Origin: Kribbella kalugense
GTDB taxonomy: Bacteria; Actinomycetota; Actinomycetes; Propionibacteriales; Kribbellaceae
NCBI RefSeq assembly: GCF_004365875.1
Contig: NZ_SODF01000004.1
Location: 348,203-412,202, forward strand
Direction of reading: 5' to 3'
Length of the DNA: 64,000 bases
In this document: piece after piece, positions 23,584-32,290 of the stretch
Layout of the letters: each line of letters opens with the position of its first letter
Numbering within the stretch: the first letter of the stretch is position 1
Made by a program: the position numbers and the translations under genes
Notes under the pieces: model-generated
Seen by the model: only the letters and a program-made list of their open reading frames with translations
Databases searched by the model: none
Told to the model about the DNA's origin: nothing

Positions 23584-24852
23584 TCACTGGTGTGTCGGTT
23601 CTGGCCTCGACGGGACGGGTCTGCTAGGCGGCTCGATCCGCGTATCGGCGGCCGGGCTGGCGAAGCGGCGTTCGAGCAGGGTGAAGGCGTCGATGAGCTC
23701 GGGCGCTTCGTAGACGCGGTTGCGCCGACCGTCGGTGACCTCGCGCAGGACGCGCGCCTCGACGAGCCGGGCGAGGCCTTGATTGGCGGCCTGCTGGGAT
23801 CGGTCGATGAGCAGAGCCGCGGCGGCGAGCGTGAGGACCGGCGCGGCGGGCAGCGCGTCGATCAGGAGGTCGGTCGCGGAGCCGGCCCGGACCGGCGCGG
23901 CGCGTTCTCGCCAGGAGGTCTTGAGGTCGACGGCGGTCTGTTCGAAGCGGGCAGCTTCCGCGGTCGCGTGCGTACAGGCCATTGCGAACATGTGCAGCCA
24001 CGGGTTCGCCGCCGCTCGGGCCTTCGCGGTCGTCGCGCGACCGACGTACCTGAAGGCGGTCAAGGTGTCGACGTACTCGGCGGCGTGCGTGGCGAGCGAG
24101 AGCGAGACCGGCGGGACGGTGCGGGTGACGAGGCCTTCGGCGCGCAGGATCAGGTGGATCAGCGCACGGCCGGTCCGGCCGTTCCCGTCGGCGAAGGGGT
24201 GGATGGTCTCGAACTGGGCATGCGCGATCGCGGTCTTGGCGAGCACCGGCAGTCGCGACTCGCGGACGAACGTCATCAGGTCCGCGAGCAACTCGGGGAG
24301 CAGTTGCGCCGGCGGCGGGACGTAGTACGCCTCGGCGGGGGAGCGGCCGCCGATCCAGTTCTGCAGGTAGCGGATCTCGCCGGCGAACTCCGCGTGCGGC
24401 GACAGCGCCATCAGCCGGCGATGCGCCTCGAGCAGGTGCTCGACCTCGAGCTTGTCGCCGGCCTGGACGGACTCGGTCACCCAGGTCATCGCGTCGACCG
24501 CGCCCAGGACCTCCTCGGCGGTCACGTCCCGCGTCGTCTCCCGCAGTACGTCGGCCTTCAGCAACCGTCGCGCCCCGACGACGAGCCCTTCGATGTGCGA
24601 CGAGCCGACGGCCTCGGCCCGTAGGAGCAGCCGCGCCAGCGCCTCGCTGTTGGTCAGGACGGCCGCGGTCGCGTCCAGCCGGGCCAGATCGCCGGCGGCG
24701 TCCTCGAGCACCGCGAGTACGTCGTCACTCAGGTCGAAGTCGCGGCCGACCAGCGGATCGGGGATGTACAGCTCGTACGACCCGCCGAGCCGCTCCGCCC
24801 GGGTGAACCCGTCCGGGTGCCCGGGCCACCGGTGCAACTCCACCTTCGCCAT
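23584..24852 (-). CDS. Fic-domain protein, class II (self-inhibited AMPylase)
   Basis: Fic proteins transfer AMP from ATP to protein hydroxyls. The 422-residue protein has the complete active motif HPFADGNGRTGR (His218 to Arg229) and the substrate flap GEIRYLQNWIGG. Residues 84-89 read SSHIEG, matching the inhibitory (S/T)xxxE(G/N) motif, here before the Fic core, which defines class II. The C-terminal 110 residues look like a winged-helix domain (IDRSQQAANQGLARLVEARVLREVTDGRRNRVYEA). ATG 24852 gives the family N-terminus. TAAGGT stands 14 bases before it and no ribosome binding site is clear. No antitoxin gene adjoins. Confidence 0.88.
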   Translation of the reverse strand: MAKVELHRWPGHPDGFTRAERLGGSYELYIPDPLVGRDFDLSDDVLAVLEDAAGDLARLDATAAVLTNSEALARLLLRAEAVGSSHIEGLVVGARRLLKADVLRETTRDVTAEEVLGAVDAMTWVTESVQAGDKLEVEHLLEAHRRLMALSPHAEFAGEIRYLQNWIGGRSPAEAYYVPPPAQLLPELLADLMTFVRESRLPVLAKTAIAHAQFETIHPFADGNGRTGRALIHLILRAEGLVTRTVPPVSLSLATHAAEYVDTLTAFRYVGRATTAKARAAANPWLHMFAMACTHATAEAARFEQTAVDLKTSWRERAAPVRAGSATDLLIDALPAAPVLTLAAAALLIDRSQQAANQGLARLVEARVLREVTDGRRNRVYEAPELIDAFTLLERRFASPAADTRIEPPSRPVPSRPEPTHQ

Positions 24853-24985
24853 ACCCTTATTCAACCTTATCCACAAACCTTGAACAAGCCCTGTGAATCC
24901 TGTGGACCCAAGCGGATCGTCCTGTGGACCCGCCTGTGGACAGGCTCGGCGGTGAGTGGACCCGGGCTTAGGCAGACTGGGCGGC

Positions 24986-25810
24986 GTGACTTTGGATGCG
25001 CAAGCGCGGGAGATGGTGGCCGCCAACGAGGCTGATTGGAATGCTCGGGCGCCGTTGCATGCGGCGAGCGACTTCTACGATCGGCCGGCGGAGTTCTGGT
25101 TCGCCGAGTATGAGTGGGAGGATCTCGGGCCGCTCGAGGGTCGCGACGTACTGCATCTGCAGTGTCATCTGGGCACGGAGACGATCGAGTTCGCGCGGCG
25201 GGGTGCGCGGACGACCGGGCTCGACCTCTCGGAGAAGTCGCTGGAGGCTGCCCGCGAGATCGCAAATGATGCGGGCGTCGAGGTCGACTACGTGCATGCG
25301 AACGTCTACGACGCAGCCGAGGCGGTGGGCGATCGGCAGTTCGACATCGTCTATACCGGCAAGGGCGCGCTCTGTTATCTGCCCGATCTGAAGCAGTGGG
25401 CCGAGGTCGTCCGCGACCTCCTCAAGCCGGGCGGCGCGCTCTACATCGTCGAGTTCCACCCGTTGCTGAACGCACTCCGCGAGGTCTCCCTGCCCGGTGA
25501 GACCGACGAGCTCGTGCTCCGCGCCGACTACCTGGAAGGCCGCGGTCCGATCGCCCACGAATCCACTGTCACGTACACCGGCGACGAGGTCCCCGGCCGC
25601 CAAACCAGCTACGAATGGCGCCACGGCCTAGGCGAGATCACCACCACGCTCGCCGCCACCGGCCTCCACCTCACCAGCCTCCGCGAGTCCGAAGTACTCC
25701 CATGGCCCCGCTGGCCCCACATGCACCAAACCCCCAACGGCTGGTGGCGCCTACCCGACGAGTCCCCCCGCATCCCACTCCTCTTTGCACTGAAAGCAAC
25801 CAAGTCATGA
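24986..25810 (+). CDS. class I SAM-dependent methyltransferase
   Basis: The 274-residue protein has methyltransferase motif I as DVLHLQCHLGTETIEFARRG, with Cys-His replacing the usual GCG. Motif II is TTGLDLSEKSLEAAR, and post-motif segments are FDIVYTGKGALCYL and LKPGGALYIVEFHPL. The conserved N-terminus NEADWNARAPLHAASDFYD matches a common actinobacterial methyltransferase family of unknown substrate. GTG 24986 is chosen because CAGACT lies 7 bases before it and the family begins here. It is translationally coupled to the next methyltransferase (ATGA overlap). Confidence 0.75.
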   Translation: MTLDAQAREMVAANEADWNARAPLHAASDFYDRPAEFWFAEYEWEDLGPLEGRDVLHLQCHLGTETIEFARRGARTTGLDLSEKSLEAAREIANDAGVEVDYVHANVYDAAEAVGDRQFDIVYTGKGALCYLPDLKQWAEVVRDLLKPGGALYIVEFHPLLNALREVSLPGETDELVLRADYLEGRGPIAHESTVTYTGDEVPGRQTSYEWRHGLGEITTTLAATGLHLTSLRESEVLPWPRWPHMHQTPNGWWRLPDESPRIPLLFALKATKS

Positions 25811-26433
25811 GCCGCAGCGAGCGCGAGCAGGACCTGATCACCTACTACTCCAACGAGATCCAGGCCCGCACCGACCGGGCTTTACCGGACCAGCGAGTCG
25901 CCCGGCGTACGGCGTACCTGCAGCAACTGCGCGACGAAGGACGGCACAGCGTCATCGAGCTCGGCTGCGGCCCGGGGCGCGATGGGCAGGCCATTGCCGA
26001 CGCGGGTTTCGCCTACACCGCCGTGGATCTCTCGCCGGCGAGCGTCGAGGCGTGCCGGTCGCTCGGACTGGATGCGCGGGTGGCGTCGGTTCTCGAGCTG
26101 CCGTTCGGGGACGGGACGTTCGACGCCGGCTGGACGATGAGCACGCTGCTGCACGTCGCCGACGAGGATCTGGACGAAGCGCTGGCGGAGATCGTCCGCG
26201 TACTGCGTCCTGGCGCGCCGCTGGCGATCGGGCTCTGGGGGAGTGCGGACGGTCGCGAGGAAGTCTTTGAGGACGGCCAAGGCTATGGAGCCGGGCGGTT
26301 CTTCAGCATCCGCACCGACGAGGCGTTACGGACCGCGCTCGAGCGGTACGGCGTCGTGGAGGAGTGGCTCACCTGGGACGACGGGCAAGCCATGCACTAC
26401 CAGTGGGCAGTGCTACGGGTCAGCGCTTCTTAG
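25807..26433 (+). CDS. class I SAM-dependent methyltransferase
   Basis: The 208-residue product has motif I VIELGCGPGRDGQAIADAG, motif II YTAVDLSPASVEACRSLG, motif IV GTFDAGWTMSTLLHVAD and motif V VLRPGAPLAIGLWG. Only the N-terminal 40 residues are specific. The substrate is unknown. ATG 25807 overlaps the preceding stop by 4 bases, so the two methyltransferases are made together and may act on related substrates. Its last 14 bases overlap a convergent small membrane protein gene. Confidence 0.75.
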   Translation: MSRSEREQDLITYYSNEIQARTDRALPDQRVARRTAYLQQLRDEGRHSVIELGCGPGRDGQAIADAGFAYTAVDLSPASVEACRSLGLDARVASVLELPFGDGTFDAGWTMSTLLHVADEDLDEALAEIVRVLRPGAPLAIGLWGSADGREEVFEDGQGYGAGRFFSIRTDEALRTALERYGVVEEWLTWDDGQAMHYQWAVLRVSAS

Positions 26434-26614
26434 GGCCGCGGTAGGCGACGTAGATCAGGGCTACGCCGAAGGCCATCACGATGGGGCCGATGGTGGCCCA
26501 CATGGTGCTGCCGGTCATTGAGCTGCCTTTGAGGTAGCCCAGGCCCTGGAAGGTCCAGACGCCGCCGATTGCGATCAGCAGTGCAGCAAAGGCGACAGCG
26601 ACGAACTTTCCCAT
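26420..26614 (-). CDS. small two-helix membrane protein
   Basis: A 64-residue protein with two hydrophobic segments (AVAFAALLIAIGGVWTFQ and TIGPIVMAFGVALIYVAY) and a basic end GPKKR. It begins MGKFVAV. Similar short proteins are widespread in actinobacteria without known function. It ends within the 3' end of the convergent methyltransferase gene and starts 9 bases after the stop of the next minus-strand gene, so it belongs to a three-gene minus-strand operon. Confidence 0.65.
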   Translation of the reverse strand: MGKFVAVAFAALLIAIGGVWTFQGLGYLKGSSMTGSTMWATIGPIVMAFGVALIYVAYRGPKKR

Positions 26615-26623
26615 GCGGCGAGC

Positions 26624-27475
26624 CTAGCCGAGAAGCTGGTCGCAGACGGCTACGAGTTGGCGGCGAAGCGGGCGGGCGCGGTCCGCGAAGGCTCGTTGGG
26701 CGGCGGTGTACTCCGCCTTGCCGTCGGGCGTCTCGATCTGGACCGGGGCGTACCCGAGCGGCGAGAGGTCGTACGGCGATGCACGCATGTCGAGGGTGCG
26801 GATGTCCCGGGCCAGCTCGAAGCACTCCAAAACCAAGGAGCTCGGGGTGAAGGGCATCAGCTTGGTCGCCCATTTGTAGAGGTCCATGTTCGCGTGCAGG
26901 CAGCCGCCCTGCTCCAGAGCCGGCTGGGACTCGCGGGTCGGCTGGAGCACGTTCAAAGGCCTGGCGGGAGTGGTGAAGAAGCGAAACGCGTCGAAGTGCG
27001 AGCAGGCGATCTTGTGCGACTCGACGACCTGATCGGTGCCCTCGGCACCTAACCGCAGCGGCCACTTCTGATGCCGTACGTCGGACGTCCGGTAGACCAT
27101 CGCCCACTCGTGCAGACCGAAGCACCCGAACTGTGGTTGGCGATCCAGCGTGGACCCGAGCAGCCCGCGGATCCAGGTGATGCTGTCTGCTCGGCGTACG
27201 ACTTCCAAAGGATCCAGAGACGCAGTCCCGTCGACGACCACATAACCGCGACGTTCGCCGTACGGCGCAGCATCCAGAAGGCGGACACCAGGTCCGGGGT
27301 GCCAGACCCGGAGCTGATTCGGCCTCACCGAGTAATAGGTGAAGAGGAAGTCCTCGACCGGATGGGCTTCGCGGCGCTTCTGCCGGTCGAGGTGGCCGAC
27401 CACCAGAGCGTCGACGCGGGCTGAGTGGTCTGCCGCGTACGACGACCATTCGGCGAACGGCAGCGTGACAGTCAC
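26624..27475 (-). CDS. conserved actinobacterial protein, often annotated as 3-methyladenine DNA glycosylase
   Basis: The 283-residue soluble protein contains conserved Cys/His-rich stretches: FGCFGLHEWAMVYR, ESHKIACSHFDAFRFFT, QPTRESQPALEQGGCLHANMDLYKWA and LDMRASPYDLSPLGY. I recognise this set from a family that databases often call 3-methyladenine DNA glycosylase; I know of no direct proof and the sequence has no helix-hairpin-helix that I can see. GTG 27475 overlaps the stop of the upstream acetyltransferase (GTGA), so they are coupled. A longer frame through that gene is rejected. Confidence 0.65.
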   Translation of the reverse strand: MTVTLPFAEWSSYAADHSARVDALVVGHLDRQKRREAHPVEDFLFTYYSVRPNQLRVWHPGPGVRLLDAAPYGERRGYVVVDGTASLDPLEVVRRADSITWIRGLLGSTLDRQPQFGCFGLHEWAMVYRTSDVRHQKWPLRLGAEGTDQVVESHKIACSHFDAFRFFTTPARPLNVLQPTRESQPALEQGGCLHANMDLYKWATKLMPFTPSSLVLECFELARDIRTLDMRASPYDLSPLGYAPVQIETPDGKAEYTAAQRAFADRARPLRRQLVAVCDQLLG

Positions 27476-27954
27476 AGGTCCAGGGCGAACGCGAAGAGGT
27501 CGACGCCGGCGATGGGGGACCAGTCGCGTTCGGGGGTGTGGACGAAGCCGAGGCGCTCGTAGATGCGGTGGGCTGTGGTCATGTAGGTCGCGCTGCTCAT
27601 CACGACCCGGTGGAGCCCGAGTTCGCGGGTTCGCTCGATGCAGCGCTCGGTCAGCGCCGTCCCGATCCCGAGGCCGCGCGCGCGTCCGGCGACTCCGAGC
27701 ATCCGGAACTCGCCCTCGTCGTCGAGCCCGATCTCCCGGTAGACGGAGCCGACAGGACAGTAGGTAACAGTGCCGAGCAGACCGGACGAGTCCGCCGCGA
27801 CCCACAGCTCGGCCTTGGCCGCTCGGTCGGCGGCTGCACGCAATGTCATCGCGTAGTCACCGCGGACGTAACCGTTGTGCGAGTACGCGTCGACAGTCAG
27901 TTCGCCGACGGCGTCGTACTCCTCGGGCAGGGCCGGCCGGATGTCGATCGTCAC
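27472..27954 (-). CDS. GNAT-family N-acetyltransferase
   Basis: The 160-residue protein has the GNAT fold with the acetyl-CoA pyrophosphate loop in FRMLGVAGRARGLGIGTALTERCIERTRELG, followed by the typical C-terminal SSATYMTTAHRIYERLGFVHTPERDW. The acceptor substrate is unknown. It begins with a GTG and is divergent from the FAH-family gene, with 41 bases between them. It is the first gene of a three-gene minus-strand operon with overlapping or close junctions. Confidence 0.8.
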   Translation of the reverse strand: MTIDIRPALPEEYDAVGELTVDAYSHNGYVRGDYAMTLRAAADRAAKAELWVAADSSGLLGTVTYCPVGSVYREIGLDDEGEFRMLGVAGRARGLGIGTALTERCIERTRELGLHRVVMSSATYMTTAHRIYERLGFVHTPERDWSPIAGVDLFAFALDL

Positions 27955-27995
27955 CGGATAACTGTCTCATTCCCGTGCGACGGTAGGCTCGGCCC

Positions 27996-28784
27996 GTGCG
28001 TATTGCCAGATTCTCCGTGGACGACGAGCCGAAGTACGGCGTCGTCGAGACCGACGACCCCGAGGGGCTCACCGGCACTGTCAACGTTCTCGACTCGGAC
28101 CCGCTGTATCGGCCGGTCCAGTTCACCGGGGAGAAGCTGCAACTCGCCGACGTCCGGCTGCTCGCGCCGGTGATCCCGCGCAGCAAGGTGGTCTGCGTCG
28201 GGCGGAACTACGCGGCCCATGCCGCCGAGCTCGGCAACGACGTACCGGAACAGCCGCTGATCTTCCTGAAGCCGAACACCAGCGTGATCGGCCCGCGGGA
28301 CGGCATCGTCTACCCCGAGCAGACCCACGACCTGAACTTCGAGGGCGAGCTCGCGATCGTGATCGGCCGGATCTGCCGCGACCTGCCCAAGGAGCGGGTC
28401 AACGAGGTGATCTTCGGCTACACGATCGCGAACGACGTGACGGCTCGCGACCTGCAGAAGAGCGACGGGCAGTGGGCCCGGGCCAAGGGGTACGACACGT
28501 TCTGCCCGCTCGGCCCGTGGATCACGACCGAGCTCGACGCGTCCGACGTACGCGTCTCGACGGAGCTGAACGGCGAGCCCAAGCAGGACGGGCGGACGTC
28601 GCAGTTCATCTTCGACATCCCGGAGGTGCTGGCCTACATCACCTCCTTCACCACGCTGCTGCCCGGCGACGTGGTCCTCACCGGCACCCCGGCGGGGGTC
28701 GGCCCGATGCTGCCCGGCGACGAGGTCTCGGTCAGCGTCGAAGGAATCGGAACTCTGACGAACAAGGTGATCGTGCGTGACTGA
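27996..28784 (+). CDS. fumarylacetoacetate hydrolase family protein
   Basis: The 262-residue protein is a metal-dependent FAH-fold hydrolase or decarboxylase. Visible motifs are VVCVGRNYAAHAAELG, the metal ligands in LNFEGELAIVIG, GYTIANDVTARDLQ, GYDTFCPLGPW and LTGTPAGVGPML. The family includes acylpyruvases and 2-hydroxyhepta-2,4-diene-1,7-dioate isomerases, and the sequence alone cannot separate them. GTG 27996 stands 6 bases after TAGGCT (27984-27989) with no ribosome binding site, fitting a leaderless start. The stop overlaps the gltX start by 8 bases. Confidence 0.85.
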   Translation: MRIARFSVDDEPKYGVVETDDPEGLTGTVNVLDSDPLYRPVQFTGEKLQLADVRLLAPVIPRSKVVCVGRNYAAHAAELGNDVPEQPLIFLKPNTSVIGPRDGIVYPEQTHDLNFEGELAIVIGRICRDLPKERVNEVIFGYTIANDVTARDLQKSDGQWARAKGYDTFCPLGPWITTELDASDVRVSTELNGEPKQDGRTSQFIFDIPEVLAYITSFTTLLPGDVVLTGTPAGVGPMLPGDEVSVSVEGIGTLTNKVIVRD

Positions 28785-30294
28785 CCGGGCTGACGATGTG
28801 CTGGGCGACCTGGAGCCGAGCAAGGTACGGGTGCGGTTCCCACCGTCGCCGACCGGTCTGCTGACCGTCGGCAACATCCGCAGTGCGCTGTTCAACTGGG
28901 CCTTCGCCCGGCACTACGGCGGCAAGCTGATCCTGCGGATCGAGGACACCGACACCGCGCGCAACACCGACGAGGGCTACACCTACACCTACAACTCGCT
29001 GCGCTGGCTCGGTCTGAACTGGGACGAGGGTCCCGAGGTCGGCGGTGAGTACGGTCCGTACCTGCAGTCCGAGCGGATGGACATTTACGCCGACGTCGTC
29101 GCCAAGCTGCTCGCGGCGGGCAAGGCGTACCACTGCTACTGCTCGCAGGAGGAGCTCGACCAGCGTCGCGAGGCCGCGCGCACGGCCGGCCAGCACAGCG
29201 GGTACGACGGGCATTGCCGCAACCTGACGCCGGAGCAGATCCAGGCGTACGTCGACGAGGGCCGGCGGCCCGTGGTCCGGCTGCGGATGCCGGACCGGCC
29301 GATCGTGTTCGAGGACCTGGTCCGCGGCGAGATCACCTTCCTGCCGGAGAACCTCGGCGACTACGTCCTGGTCCGGGCGAACGGCTACCCGCTCTACCCG
29401 CTGGTGAATCCGGTGGACGACGCGCTGATGGACATCACCCACGTGCTCCGTGGTGAGGACCTGCTGCCCTCGACGCCGCGGCAGATCGCGCTGTACGAGG
29501 CGCTCGCCGACATCGGCGTCGGCAGCGGCCGGACCCCGCGGTTCGGCCACCTGCCGTTCGTGATGGGCGAGGGCAACAAGCGGCTCTCCAAGCGGGACAA
29601 GGGTTCCGGTCTCGGTGAGTACATGGAGCGCGGCTTCCTGCCCGAGGGCCTGCTCAACTATCTGGCGCTGCTCGGTTGGTCGATCGCCGACGACCGCGAC
29701 GTGTTCACGATGGACGAGATGGTCGAGGCCTTCGACATCCGCAAGGTGAATTCGAACTCGGCCCGGTTCGATCCGAAGAAGTGCGAGGCGATCAACGCCG
29801 CGCACATGCGGATGCTGCCGGCCGACGAGTTCGCGTCCCGGATGGTGCCGTTCCTGGCGCAGGGTGGGGTGCTGCCGGCCGAGCCGTCGGCGGATCAGCT
29901 TGCCGTGCTGAATGCCGCCGTACCGCTGGTGCAGGAGCGGATGAACACGCTGTCGGAGTCCGTCGACATGCTCGGCTTCCTGTTCGTCGACGACGCCCAG
30001 TTCACCATCGACCCCGACGCTGCGGCGAAGGTCCTGACCGGTGACGCGGGCGCCGTCCTCGAGGCCTCGGCCAAGGCGCTCGCGGACGTCGAATGGAACA
30101 CCGAGGCGATCGAGGCTGCCCTGCGGGCGTCGCTGATCGACGGGCTCGGGCTGAAGCCGAAGAACGCGTTCGGCCCGGTCCGGGTAGCGATCTCCGGTCG
30201 CCGGATCTCGCCGCCGCTGTTCGAATCGCTGGAACTGCTCGGCCGCGAGAAGTCCCTCCGCCGGCTCGAGCAGGCTCGCCGTACGACGTCATGA
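28777..30294 (+). CDS. gltX: glutamyl-tRNA synthetase with TVGN in place of HIGH
   Basis: GltX charges tRNA-Glu with glutamate. The 505-residue class I synthetase shows RFPPSPTG at residues 20-27, LRIEDTDTARNTDEG, the Zn-type CYC...C cluster near residues 120-145 and KRLSKRDKG (about residue 268) as the KMSKS motif. The first signature reads TVGN (Thr30), where GluRS normally has HVGN or HIGG. TIGN is known in some tryptophanyl-tRNA synthetases, so activity is expected. It is translationally coupled to the FAH gene. A tRNA-Glu gene lies 1.2 kb downstream. Confidence 0.94.
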   Translation: MTDRADDVLGDLEPSKVRVRFPPSPTGLLTVGNIRSALFNWAFARHYGGKLILRIEDTDTARNTDEGYTYTYNSLRWLGLNWDEGPEVGGEYGPYLQSERMDIYADVVAKLLAAGKAYHCYCSQEELDQRREAARTAGQHSGYDGHCRNLTPEQIQAYVDEGRRPVVRLRMPDRPIVFEDLVRGEITFLPENLGDYVLVRANGYPLYPLVNPVDDALMDITHVLRGEDLLPSTPRQIALYEALADIGVGSGRTPRFGHLPFVMGEGNKRLSKRDKGSGLGEYMERGFLPEGLLNYLALLGWSIADDRDVFTMDEMVEAFDIRKVNSNSARFDPKKCEAINAAHMRMLPADEFASRMVPFLAQGGVLPAEPSADQLAVLNAAVPLVQERMNTLSESVDMLGFLFVDDAQFTIDPDAAAKVLTGDAGAVLEASAKALADVEWNTEAIEAALRASLIDGLGLKPKNAFGPVRVAISGRRISPPLFESLELLGREKSLRRLEQARRTTS

Positions 30295-31184
30295 CCGTGC
30301 AGGACAAGTTGCAGGGTCGGTCGCGGTATCAGGACCTGCTCCGGAATCCTGATGCTCCCCGGGCGTACGTCGTCCTCGGGGCGCTGACGATTCTGGTCGG
30401 CTGGATGATCGCGAGCGTGATCATCCTGAGCGTCCAGCAGGCGATCCGGACCGATCCCGAGGGCACGCTCTCGTGGTTCGGGCTGCTGGCGACGAACCTG
30501 TCGCTGATCGTGCTGATCCCGCTCAGCATCCTGGTCGCCCGGAAGCTCAACCGGCAACCGCGAGGGCTGCTGTCCTCGGTGGCCGGCGGGCTTCGGTGGC
30601 GGGCGCTGGCCTGGTTCGCGCTGGCGGCGATCGTGATCGAGCTGCTGGCGCTGGCGATCGTCCAGTTCGGCGACATCCAGCTCGCTACCGGGGAGCGGCA
30701 CAGCGGTGGCGCCGCGCCCGATGCGGCCGCGGTGATCGTCGTCACGCTGCTCACGTCGACGTTCCAGTCCGCGGGGGAGGAGTACTACTTCCGCGGCTAC
30801 ATGCTGCAGGCGATGGGCGCGCTGATCCGGAGTACGGCGATCGTGGTCGTGGTGACCGCTCTGCTGTTCACGGCGGCGCACGGGATCTGGCCGTGGCAGA
30901 GCCCGGCGTTGTTCGTCGACCGGCTCGCGTTCGGCCTGGTCGCGGCGGTGCTCGCCGTACGCACGGGTGGTCTGGAGGCCGGGATCGCCGGACACGCGGC
31001 GAACAACGTGGTCACGTTCGTCTTCGCGGCGCTGACCAACACGGTCGGCGCCAGCCTCGGTGTGAAGGACGCGCCGTGGTCGCTGGTGACGGTCGATGTG
31101 GTCAAGTTTGTGGTCTTCGGTGCGGTCGCTTTGTGGATCGCGGGCCGGCTCGGCCTGACCGCCGATGCCAAGAAACGGGTGTGA
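30291..31184 (+). CDS. CPBP (CAAX/ABI) family intramembrane metalloprotease
   Basis: The 297-residue polytopic protein has about eight hydrophobic segments and the three CPBP motifs: the Glu pair and Arg in GEEYYFRGYMLQ (about residues 161-172), His in FTAAHGIW, and His-Asn in GHAANNVVT. The bacterial members are proposed to cut membrane peptides or process bacteriocins. ATG 30291 overlaps the gltX stop (ATGA). The N-terminal 30 residues (MTVQDKLQGRSRYQDLLRN) are cytoplasmic. Confidence 0.85.
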   Translation: MTVQDKLQGRSRYQDLLRNPDAPRAYVVLGALTILVGWMIASVIILSVQQAIRTDPEGTLSWFGLLATNLSLIVLIPLSILVARKLNRQPRGLLSSVAGGLRWRALAWFALAAIVIELLALAIVQFGDIQLATGERHSGGAAPDAAAVIVVTLLTSTFQSAGEEYYFRGYMLQAMGALIRSTAIVVVVTALLFTAAHGIWPWQSPALFVDRLAFGLVAAVLAVRTGGLEAGIAGHAANNVVTFVFAALTNTVGASLGVKDAPWSLVTVDVVKFVVFGAVALWIAGRLGLTADAKKRV

Positions 31185-31216
31185 CGGGAGTGACAACCCG
31201 CCGGGGCCGACCCGTT

Positions 31217-31246
31217 TTGGCGTCCGGTCCCTGCCTCGGGTAAGCT
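31217..31246 (+). promoter_or_regulatory. putative promoter of the tRNA-Gln gene
   Basis: TTGGCG (31217-31222) and TAAGCT (31241-31246) are 18 bases apart and lie 56 bases before the mature tRNA. No other gene starts here. Confidence 0.45.
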
Positions 31247-31302
31247 CTCCGAGCCGGGTTGGTGAGGGCGGAAACAACCTCCCAGCTACGGTGAAATGCC
31301 TT

Positions 31303-31374
31303 TGGGGTATGGGGTAATTGGCAGCCCGTCTGATTCTGGTTCAGTTAGTCTAGGTTCGAGTCCTAGTACCCCAG
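31303..31374 (+). tRNA. tRNA-Gln (anticodon CUG)
   Basis: The acceptor arms TGGGGTA (31303-31309) and TACCCCA (31367-31373) pair over 7 bases, followed by discriminator G. The anticodon loop reads TTCTGGT between CTGA and TCAG, giving CUG. The T arm is CTAGGTTCGAGTCCTAG. CCA is not encoded. This is one of the usual glutamine tRNAs and sits with tRNA-Glu, as in many actinobacteria. Confidence 0.95.
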
Positions 31375-31452
31375 CGGATTGGACCGCGCCGGTGAGAATC
31401 GGTAGAGTTCAACCTCGTTGCCCGGGCCGAGAGGCCCGGCTGACAATCCTCT

Positions 31453-31528
31453 GGCCCCGTTGTGTAGCGGCCTAGCACGCCGCCCTCTCAAGGCGGTAGC
31501 GCGGGTTCGAATCCCGTCGGGGCTACCA
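31453..31528 (+). tRNA. tRNA-Glu (anticodon CUC)
   Basis: GGCCCCG (31453-31459) pairs with CGGGGCT (31518-31524, the outer pair G-U). The anticodon stem and loop CCGCCCTCTCAAGGCGG shows CUC, and the T arm is GCGGGTTCGAATCCCGT. Discriminator A is followed by an encoded CCA (31526-31528). GACAAT at 31442-31447 may be its own -10. Confidence 0.95.
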
Positions 31529-31534
31529 GAGTGA

Positions 31535-31569
31535 AAGCGCCTCCTACTCGGTCAGAGTGGGAGGCGCTT
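31535..31569. terminator. terminator after tRNA-Glu, shared with a convergent gene
   Basis: AAGCGCCTCC (31535-31544) pairs with GGAGGCGCTT (31560-31569), with a further ACTC/GAGT inner stem, then CTTGTT. The stop codon of the convergent minus-strand gene lies in the stem. Confidence 0.8.
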
Positions 31570-32290
31570 CTTGTTGCGTGGGTTCGGCGGCGGCTTGGTG
31601 CTTGGGAGCGTCGGCGGCGAAGTCGAGCAGCGGGTGGGTGCTGACCACCCAGCCGTAGATCGCGGACAGGTCCCGCATGCCGATCACCAGCATCGCGATC
31701 AGAGCGATCGTCATCGCGGTCCTGTTCTCGAGATCGATGGCGATCGAGGCCAGCGTCACCGCGATCAGGGTGTAGCCGGTCTCGAGCGCGCTGATTCGTC
31801 CCATCATCGTCAGGTGCCCGCCCACGGACCGCCACACGAGCGGTCCGCCGATCAGGCACGCCGCGCCGGCCAGGAGCAGGTTCAGGGTCCGTCCGGACAG
31901 GTGAGCGGAGTTCGCGACGAAGAGCTGGGTCCAGGCTGCGAGTGCGATCGAACCACCGACCAGGACGATATCGAGCCGGCGTGCCTCCAGCTCCAGTAGT
32001 CGCAGGTGCCGCTTGGTGTCCCCGCCCTGGAAGCGATTGCTGGTACGGCGAGCGATCGTCCAAGCTCGCAGTACCCGTCCGTTTCCGTGGCCGGCGCCAT
32101 GCAGGCATCGGCGCAGGTAGTCGCCGAACCAGAGGATCCGGCCGGCCAGGACCACGACCACCAGCGCGACCAGACACCCGGCGCAGATCGAGCGCAGCGT
32201 GAACGCGTCGGCGAACAGCGCTGTCAGGATCGGGATCGGGAGGACGATGACGGCCGCGCGGGCGCCCGCCGCTAGGAGCATTCGCCACAT
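31544..32290 (-). CDS. polytopic membrane protein of unknown function
   Basis: The 248-residue protein has about six hydrophobic segments, for example AVIVLPIPILTALFA, SICAGCLVALVVVVLAG, TLNLLLAGAACLIGGPLVW and TAMTIALIAMLVIGM. A central hydrophilic loop (RRTSNRFQGGDTKRHLRLLELEARR) looks cytoplasmic. I do not recognise the family. The start ATG 32290 has AGAGG 6 bases before it; an ATG three codons later is possible. It overlaps the upstream gene by 19 bases, so the pair is coupled. Confidence 0.55.
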   Translation of the reverse strand: MWRMLLAAGARAAVIVLPIPILTALFADAFTLRSICAGCLVALVVVVLAGRILWFGDYLRRCLHGAGHGNGRVLRAWTIARRTSNRFQGGDTKRHLRLLELEARRLDIVLVGGSIALAAWTQLFVANSAHLSGRTLNLLLAGAACLIGGPLVWRSVGGHLTMMGRISALETGYTLIAVTLASIAIDLENRTAMTIALIAMLVIGMRDLSAIYGWVVSTHPLLDFAADAPKHQAAAEPTQQEAPPTLTE

